Shown here piece by piece: positions 42,286 through 47,497 of a DNA stretch of 47,497 nt. Numbering within the stretch: position 1 is the stretch's first letter; each line of letters opens with the position of its first letter. Origin of the DNA: Deltaproteobacteria bacterium (GTDB taxonomy: Bacteria > Bdellovibrionota > Bdellovibrionia > Bdellovibrionales > Bdellovibrionaceae). The notes under the pieces are model-generated. The model was not told the DNA's origin. It did not search any database and worked only from the letters and a program-made list of their open reading frames with translations. The stretch is from the NCBI GenBank assembly GCA_017302835.1, contig JAFLCC010000021.1, positions 1-47,497 of the forward strand, read 5' to 3'. The translations under genes were made by a program, and so were the position numbers.

Positions 42286-43953
42286 ATGAACTCTGAATAC
42301 GATAAGCCATTCCATAAAAATAATATTATTGTCGAATTTAAGTCTATTTCCAAAAAATTTGGAAATAGATTGGCAAACAAAGATATTTCTTTTTCCATTG
42401 AGAAAGGTACTGTTCACGGGATCATTGGTGAAAATGGCGCCGGAAAGTCCACCATTATGAAAATCCTTTTTGGTCTTTATCAGTCTGACGAGGGGGACAT
42501 TCTACTTCATAATAATTCCGTTGTCATTAAATCTCCTTTGGATGCTTTTAAACATAAAATTGGAATGGTTCACCAGCATTTTATGTTGAGCCCGGAACAT
42601 ACGGCTCTAGAAAATATTCTCTTGATTCAAGATGAACAAAAATTCTTTGAAATTTTCTCAAAAAAATCAAAGATTGAAAAGATAAAAGCTAAAGCGAAGG
42701 AATATGGTTTTGAAATTCCCTGGGATCAAAAAGTTAAAAACTTAGCAGTGGGTATTCAACAACGTATCGAGATTCTAAAATTATTAAATCTGGATCACGA
42801 AATACTCATTTTTGATGAGCCCACGGCGGTCTTGACCCCTCAAGAAGTGGAAGATTTGTTACTCCAACTTCAGGAATTGAGGGCCAAAGGAAAAACCGTT
42901 GTCTTAATTACGCATAAACTGAAGGAAGTTAAAAAGATTTGTGACCAAATTACGATTTTTAAAAAAGGTCAGTGCCTAGGTACCTATAAAAATGAGGAAC
43001 TTTCCGTGGCTCAGATGGCTGAAAAAATGGTGGGCCATCATGTTGAGCTTCACAAACGAGAATTTAAAAAAACGACTCTTTCTGGCAACGTTTTAAATTT
43101 GAAAAATATTTTGTTTTCATCTGAAAAAGGTTCTTATCGTTTTAATTTTTCCCTTCAAAAGGGCGAGATTTTAGGAATTGCAGGCATTGAAGGAAATGGA
43201 CAAAATGAATTGATCCAGTTTCTCTTAAACCCCACCCAATTCAAATTACAGAAGTCAGAGAAATTAGAGAGATTACAGAAGTCAGAGAAGTCAGAGAAAT
43301 TAGAGAGATTAGACATTAAATCTAAATCTGAATTAGACTCAACTTCTGACGCAGACTCTGAATTATTTTCTGCTCCCATGGAATACCAATTTTTAAATCA
43401 TTCTCTGCTTAATGATAGCAAAGAAAAAATTCGTGAAAATTCTTTTGGAGTGTTCCCAGAGGATCGTCTTCGTTTGGGAGTTGTCGCTAATCGACTCGGT
43501 TTTGAGAATTTTATTCTTGGATATCAAAGAAATCAAAGATGGTATCAAAAAGGATTTTTAAATTGGAAACTAATTAAAGAACTGGCCTTCAAACAATTTG
43601 CTGAATTCAACGTCGAGCCAGCGACTATCGAATTGAGTTTTCAATCCTACTCTGGTGGGAATCAACAAAAAATAGTCGTGGCCAGAGAGCTATTCAATCA
43701 ACCAAGATTTATTTTGGCTTCTCATCCTACCCGTGGGGTTGATATAGGGGCTATCGAATTTATTCATGAAAAATTGATTCAAGCACAAGAAAACGGCGCT
43801 GGAATTTTGCTGATTTCCAGTGAGTTAGATGAATTAACCAAATTGTCTGATCGAATTTTAGTTATAAGAAATGGTCATTTTGTGAAAGAATTTTCACGAG
43901 AAAGTTTTGACGAAAATGAACTTGGCGCTTACATGTTAGGATCTAAATTATGA
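42286..43953 (+). CDS. Double ABC ATPase of nucleoside importer (YufO/NupO-like)
   Basis: The 555-residue protein has two ABC domains. The first has Walker A GENGAGKSTIMKIL (about residues 46-59), a Q-loop, NLAVGIQQRIEILK in place of the LSGGQ motif and Walker B LIFDEPTAVL. The second has a Lys-less Walker A (GIEGNGQNELIQF, usual in this family) and SYSGGNQQKIVVARE. Between them, after about residue 320, lies a stretch of about 60 residues with KLERLQKSEKSEKLERLD repeats that replaces the usual short loop before FPEDRLRLG. The ATG follows the upstream stop directly (TAAATG). Its stop overlaps the permease start by 4 bases. Confidence 0.9.
   Translation: MNSEYDKPFHKNNIIVEFKSISKKFGNRLANKDISFSIEKGTVHGIIGENGAGKSTIMKILFGLYQSDEGDILLHNNSVVIKSPLDAFKHKIGMVHQHFMLSPEHTALENILLIQDEQKFFEIFSKKSKIEKIKAKAKEYGFEIPWDQKVKNLAVGIQQRIEILKLLNLDHEILIFDEPTAVLTPQEVEDLLLQLQELRAKGKTVVLITHKLKEVKKICDQITIFKKGQCLGTYKNEELSVAQMAEKMVGHHVELHKREFKKTTLSGNVLNLKNILFSSEKGSYRFNFSLQKGEILGIAGIEGNGQNELIQFLLNPTQFKLQKSEKLERLQKSEKSEKLERLDIKSKSELDSTSDADSELFSAPMEYQFLNHSLLNDSKEKIRENSFGVFPEDRLRLGVVANRLGFENFILGYQRNQRWYQKGFLNWKLIKELAFKQFAEFNVEPATIELSFQSYSGGNQQKIVVARELFNQPRFILASHPTRGVDIGAIEFIHEKLIQAQENGAGILLISSELDELTKLSDRILVIRNGHFVKEFSRESFDENELGAYMLGSKL
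43245..43307. repeat. In-frame tandem repeat within the ABC ATPase gene
   Basis: A 27-bp unit (43245-43271) is followed by a second copy of 36 bp (43272-43307) that differs by one extra internal 9-bp AAGTCAGAG. All lengths are multiples of 9, so the reading frame is kept. Confidence 0.8.
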
Positions 43954-44993
43954 ATTTAATAAAATCCTCTCTGGGCTTTCTTATTGGACTTACCTGTGCT
44001 TTGTTACTCACCCTCATCGTTGGAGAAAATCCTTTTCATGTTTTTGGGATTATTATCAAAAGTAGTTTTGGAAGTTCCTATGATTTAGGCTTAACTTTGT
44101 TCTACACGACGTCTTTAATTTTCACCGGACTTTCTGTTTCCATCGCTTTCAAGGGCGGCCTGTTTAACATCGGAGCCGAAGGCCAGCTCTCTATGGCCGC
44201 CTTGGGAATGGTTATTTTTGCAAATACCTTTCCCCATATCCCGGAGCCCTTTAGTTATCTTTGTATTTTTATTGTTGGATCTTCTGTGGGAATCCTATGG
44301 GGAATCGTTCCTGGTTTATTAAAAGCATTCCGAGAAAGTCACGAAGTCATTGTGACCATGATGATGAATTTTATAGCCGCAGGAATCACCAGCTATTTTA
44401 TTGTGAATGTGATTCCCAATCCCCAGTCACAAAATCCAGAAAGCATTGTCATTGGAAATTCTTATCGCTTTAATCAATATGATTTTGTAAATAAATTTTT
44501 TCCAGATTCGCCAGCAAATGTGTTTTTACTGCTGGCTATTTTATCTGCATTTACTTTGCATTTTTTCTATAAGAAAACAGCGCTTGGATATGAATTGCAA
44601 ATGGCAGGTGAAAACAACCTCGCTTCCGAGCGAGCTGGCATCAGTTCAAAAAAAATGATGATTTTAGCCATGGCCATGGCTGGTCTCTTTGCTAGCGGTT
44701 CTGGAATGAATGAAGTTTTAGGCTTCAGTGGTCAATATAAAATGGGATTTTCCCCCGAGTTCGGATTTATAGGAATCGCGGTCGCTTTGATGTCCAACAA
44801 CAACCCCTTGGGGATAATCTTAAGTGCTTTTTTAATGGGAAGCTTGCATAAAGGATCCTCTGATTTAGATTTTGAAACAAATACCATCACCAGAGATTTT
44901 TCAAAAATACTTCAAGCCATGATTATTTTAGGAGTTGGATTTCAATATTTCTTAAACAAGAAATTCTTTAGGAGACATGATGGAACTAACTAA
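43950..44993 (+). CDS. ABC importer permease 1 (YufP/NupP-like)
   Basis: The 347-residue protein has about eight to ten TM helices. The conserved cytoplasmic loop (EA-like) lies around residues 105-145 (FNIGAEGQLSMAALG earlier; GLLKAFRESHEVIVTMMMNFIA). These segments match the BMP-type nucleoside importer permease family. It starts 4 bases inside the ATPase gene. It forms the membrane channel with the second permease. Confidence 0.9.
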   Translation: MNLIKSSLGFLIGLTCALLLTLIVGENPFHVFGIIIKSSFGSSYDLGLTLFYTTSLIFTGLSVSIAFKGGLFNIGAEGQLSMAALGMVIFANTFPHIPEPFSYLCIFIVGSSVGILWGIVPGLLKAFRESHEVIVTMMMNFIAAGITSYFIVNVIPNPQSQNPESIVIGNSYRFNQYDFVNKFFPDSPANVFLLLAILSAFTLHFFYKKTALGYELQMAGENNLASERAGISSKKMMILAMAMAGLFASGSGMNEVLGFSGQYKMGFSPEFGFIGIAVALMSNNNPLGIILSAFLMGSLHKGSSDLDFETNTITRDFSKILQAMIILGVGFQYFLNKKFFRRHDGTN

Positions 44994-45855
44994 TTTTCTA
45001 TCATTTAGTTTTTTGATTAGCGCTCTAAGAGTTTCAGTTCCTTTGGTTTTCGCTGCTCAAGCCGGCTTGCTGAGTGAGCGTTCCGGTGTCGTACAAATAG
45101 CTCTAGAGGGTTTTATGCTGGTCGGAGCTTTTTCAGGAGCCGTGTTTGGTTTTCATTTTAACTCGGCACTTGTGGGATTTTTATTTGCATTTTTATTTGG
45201 TTCTGCATTTAGTTTGTTATTTAGTCTTTTCACCATCAAATTTAAATCTGATCAAATTGTTATTGGTACCGCCTTCAATTTACTGATTGCTGGATTGATC
45301 CCTTTCATCAGCAAATATCTTTATAACTCTACAGGCTCAACCCCCTCCTTACCTATGGAAGTTCGTTTTATTTTTGAACCCCTTATTTTTTCAGTTGTTA
45401 TGGTTATTCTCGTTCACTTTGGCCTCACCCGATGGCGCTCAGGTTACTGGATTCAATTTGCCGGAGAACATCCTGAGACTCTCTTGAGCGCCGGTGTCAG
45501 CGTGGATAAGGTCCGCTGGGTGAGTTTGTTTTTATGTGGGGGCATAGCAAGTCTTGGCGGCGCCAGCTTATCTTTATTTCTTTCTTCAAATTATTCGCCG
45601 CTCATGACCGGGGGCAGAGGCTTTATTGCTTTGAGTGCGGTGATTCTTGGCAAATGGAAACCGGTGCCTACCTATCTAGCCTGTTTATTATTTGGAGCCC
45701 TAGATGCTCTGCAAATTCGATTGCAAGGGGTCGAAGTTTTAGGGTCCAAAATTCCTGTTCAATGGATTCAGATTTTGCCCTATCTTTTAACTATTATTAT
45801 TTTAGCTGGGTTGTTTGGCAAAAGCCGAGCCCCCACATTTTTAGGTAAAAAGTAA
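44977..45855 (+). CDS. ABC importer permease 2 (YufQ/NupQ-like)
   Basis: The 292-residue protein has about eight TM helices. It has the typical FAAQAGLLSERSGVVQIALEGFMLVGAFSGAV segment and GGIASLGGASLSLFLSSNYSPLMTGGRGFIALSAVILGKWKP, the family signature for the second nucleoside permease. It overlaps the first permease by 17 bases and starts at ATGATG just after GGAGAC. Together with the first permease and the ATPase it makes the complete importer. The nuclease begins 27 bases after its stop. Confidence 0.9.
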   Translation: MMELTNFLSFSFLISALRVSVPLVFAAQAGLLSERSGVVQIALEGFMLVGAFSGAVFGFHFNSALVGFLFAFLFGSAFSLLFSLFTIKFKSDQIVIGTAFNLLIAGLIPFISKYLYNSTGSTPSLPMEVRFIFEPLIFSVVMVILVHFGLTRWRSGYWIQFAGEHPETLLSAGVSVDKVRWVSLFLCGGIASLGGASLSLFLSSNYSPLMTGGRGFIALSAVILGKWKPVPTYLACLLFGALDALQIRLQGVEVLGSKIPVQWIQILPYLLTIIILAGLFGKSRAPTFLGKK

Positions 45856-45882
45856 TTTTTTTGCCAGGAAAGGTTTCGATTT

Positions 45883-46953
45883 ATGAAATTTTTAATTTCG
45901 ATCTTCCTTGTTTTTACTTCACAAGATGCTTTTTCCTGGGGAGGTCGAGGACATCATGCCATTTGTTCGGCGGCAACTCATCTTTTAAAAAATTCTGCTT
46001 TGAAAGATTTTTTAAATTTAAGAGGACACACAATGGGACATTTATGTAATATCCCCGATATTTATTGGAGATCCTTAGGACACAAAGCAAATGAATATGG
46101 GAGTCCAGCACATTTTATAGATCCTGAAATTATTGGCTTGAAAATTTCAGAAATTCCTTTGAATTACAAGGAAATCCAAGAAAAATACACGGGTTCTCCA
46201 AATAAATTAAAAAATGGAAAAACTATTTTTTCTATACCCAAAGAATTGGGATCCCTCTGGTGGCGGGCCAATCAGTTTTTTGAAACCATATTAAATTTAA
46301 AAAATAGTTTTGTTGCTATCTCTGCAGCAAAAGATTTTCCAAAAAACTCAAAGGAAGAACAAGATGAAAATCACCCCTATAACTCGGCTGTCTATAAAAT
46401 GATGACCTCTATGGGCCTGATGGGTCATTTTGTTGGCGATGCCTCACAGCCCTATCATGCATCTGCTGATTATGACGGGTACCTCTCTGGACATGGGGGG
46501 ATCCATGGTTATTATGAAGAAACCGTCGTGGGTCAGTTTGATGAAGGGCTAGAAAAAGAGATTGTAAAAGCTGCTAAAAAAATGAAAATAAAAAGCTTTC
46601 TTGATGGCGGATCAATTCTACAAAAAATGCAAAAACTCTCCCAAATAAGCCTGTCAGAACTCGAACTGATTCAAAAACTAGATCCTTTAATTCAAAAATC
46701 CACTCTCAAAAATGAGAAAGGGATGGAAATGAAAACAGTTGCCATAAGAAAACCAGCAAAGGAAGGATTTAAAGTTTTTAAAGAGATGATTGTGCAGCAA
46801 ATGGCCAGATCAGCTTTATTACTCGCTCATCTTTGGGATCGATCCTATGAAGACAGCGGCGCTATCGATTTGTCATTTTATCGTAGTTACCGCTATCCCC
46901 TAACTGTTGAGTACGTCGAAGTGGATTATACCAACCCTATCAATACGAATTAA
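45883..46953 (+). CDS. Secreted S1/P1-type zinc nuclease (phospholipase C/P1 nuclease family)
   Basis: The 356-residue protein has a signal peptide (MKFLISIFLVFTSQDAFS) cut before W. The mature N-terminal Trp-Gly (WGGRGHHAIC) gives the amine and carbonyl zinc ligands of P1 nuclease. Further ligands lie in DIYWRS..., HFIDPE, GHFVGDASQPYHAS (HxxxDxxQPxH) and GGIHGYYEE (HxxxE). Three-zinc P1 enzymes cut single-stranded nucleic acid to 5'-nucleotides. Its place next to the nucleoside importer suggests supply of nucleosides in the periplasm or outside. The inferred partner would be a phosphatase, not present here. Confidence 0.87.
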   Translation: MKFLISIFLVFTSQDAFSWGGRGHHAICSAATHLLKNSALKDFLNLRGHTMGHLCNIPDIYWRSLGHKANEYGSPAHFIDPEIIGLKISEIPLNYKEIQEKYTGSPNKLKNGKTIFSIPKELGSLWWRANQFFETILNLKNSFVAISAAKDFPKNSKEEQDENHPYNSAVYKMMTSMGLMGHFVGDASQPYHASADYDGYLSGHGGIHGYYEETVVGQFDEGLEKEIVKAAKKMKIKSFLDGGSILQKMQKLSQISLSELELIQKLDPLIQKSTLKNEKGMEMKTVAIRKPAKEGFKVFKEMIVQQMARSALLLAHLWDRSYEDSGAIDLSFYRSYRYPLTVEYVEVDYTNPINTN

Positions 46954-46974
46954 CAGAAATTGGTGGTATTTTTT

Positions 46975-47004
46975 TAAATTTTAGGTTTTGTTTTTTAAAA
47001 TTTA
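46975..47004. terminator. AT-only inverted repeat, possible bidirectional terminator
   Basis: TAAATTTTA (46975-46983) and TAAAATTTA (46996-47004) are perfect 9-bp complements between the nuclease and the convergent outer-membrane fragment. It is pure A/T and weak, so this is tentative. Confidence 0.35.
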
Positions 47005-47384
47005 TAAATCATTCCTACATTTGAAAGAAAGGCCGCATCCGAGCCAAGTCTGCCTGTTGTCGAAGCTACTAAGGCCCCATCCACGATAAATTTACCCAAC
47101 TTCAATCCAAGTCCTCCCGCAAATTTGGTATCATCGTTTAAAGAGGTTTCTGTCGTAGTGGAAGTATCATTGCTTGTCTTATTAGAACCAATCAAAATAG
47201 ATTGACTTACAGATCCTCTGATTACCAACCAAGGAGTGGCTTCTGCCTCAATTCCAATAAGGACAGGTAATTTACTTGTTTCTGTCTTAGTTTTTGTGCC
47301 CTCTTTATCTTTAGTCAAAGTAGAATTATATTCAATACCATAAAAGAAATCAGATCTATCTTGTTTATGAGAATTGGGAACTTT
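46995..47384 (-). pseudogene. C-terminal part of an outer-membrane beta-barrel protein, 5' end broken or out of frame
   Basis: The frame is open from 47384 (just after a TAG at 47385-47387) to 46995 and reads QDRSDFFYGIEYNSTLTKDK, then LPVLIGIEAEATPWLVIRGS, GLGLKLGKFIVDGALVASTT and FLSNVGMIYKF. The alternating strands and the terminal Phe are typical of an outer-membrane barrel. No ATG or GTG precedes the first strand; the only start is a TTG at 47318, inside a strand. Upstream, another frame reads YFGIKLKSGPVKT before a stop. The gene is therefore likely a decayed or frameshifted barrel; the rest may lie beyond the window edge. Confidence 0.55.
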
Positions 47385-47497
47385 CTAAAATTAGTGGGAA
47401 ATATGTGGAAAACTAGGTTTAGATAATTTCAACTTTTACTTAAAGTAAGACTTTAAGTTTTAACAGGTCCAGATTTCAATTTAATTCCAAAGTATAA

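Overview
The window is AT-rich bacterial chromosome. It looks like a member of the Bdellovibrionota or a close relative. That placement is an inference from gene content: a TIGR02147-family protein, many secreted trypsin-like proteases, lipoproteins and beta-barrel proteins, a DivIVA homologue beside YggU, and a short N-terminally 'SHDIRSPL' hybrid kinase. No rRNA is present to confirm it. The only RNA gene I can support is a complete tmRNA (ssrA, minus strand, 6972-7324), with tag ANENVAMAA.

Region 1 (1-6971) lies downstream of the tmRNA 3' end and looks like an accessory island, by eye less AT-rich than the rest. It holds a tight six-gene minus-strand operon (VOC protein, TfoX-like protein, DUF3224, NAD(P)H oxidoreductase, SRPBCC, DUF1801), a broken recombinase-like DNA-binding gene, a divergent DUF1761/WYL-regulator pair around a perfect palindrome, a methyltransferase and an AHSA1-type SRPBCC protein. 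A 39-bp direct repeat (232-270 and 6862-6900) brackets the region. No integrase is visible.

Region 2 (7325-16100) holds the TIGR02147 protein with an upstream lipoprotein, a PAP2 phosphatase, a YgjP-type metalloprotease, a SrkA-like kinase, NADP-isocitrate dehydrogenase followed by a striking nested palindrome, and a trypsin-like lipoprotein.

Region 3 (16100-22300) is a run of secreted or signalling genes on the minus strand: a LprI-like protein, then an operon of trypsin-like protease, a large Gly/Ser-rich secreted protein and a membrane class III nucleotide cyclase homologue.

Region 4 (22300-26400) is the best candidate for an undescribed system. A 55-residue hydrophobic peptide gene is followed without a break by an alpha/beta hydrolase, a left-handed beta-helix acyltransferase and a six-TM hybrid histidine kinase, with overlapping genes. 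The layout is like that of a signal-production and signal-sensing cassette.

Region 5 (26500-41130) carries envelope and housekeeping genes: an S41 protease, an esterase, a divergent SelO-like protein, DivIVA, YggU, a beta-barrel protein, an MFS transporter, a rhodanese, valyl-tRNA synthetase, TrmO and a Crp/Fnr regulator.

Region 6 (41131-47497) is an apparent nucleoside-salvage operon: a BMP-type binding protein, a double ABC ATPase, two permeases and a secreted S1/P1-type nuclease, all on the plus strand. It is followed by a broken outer-membrane protein gene at the edge. Short in-frame tandem repeats recur in several genes and spacers across the window.
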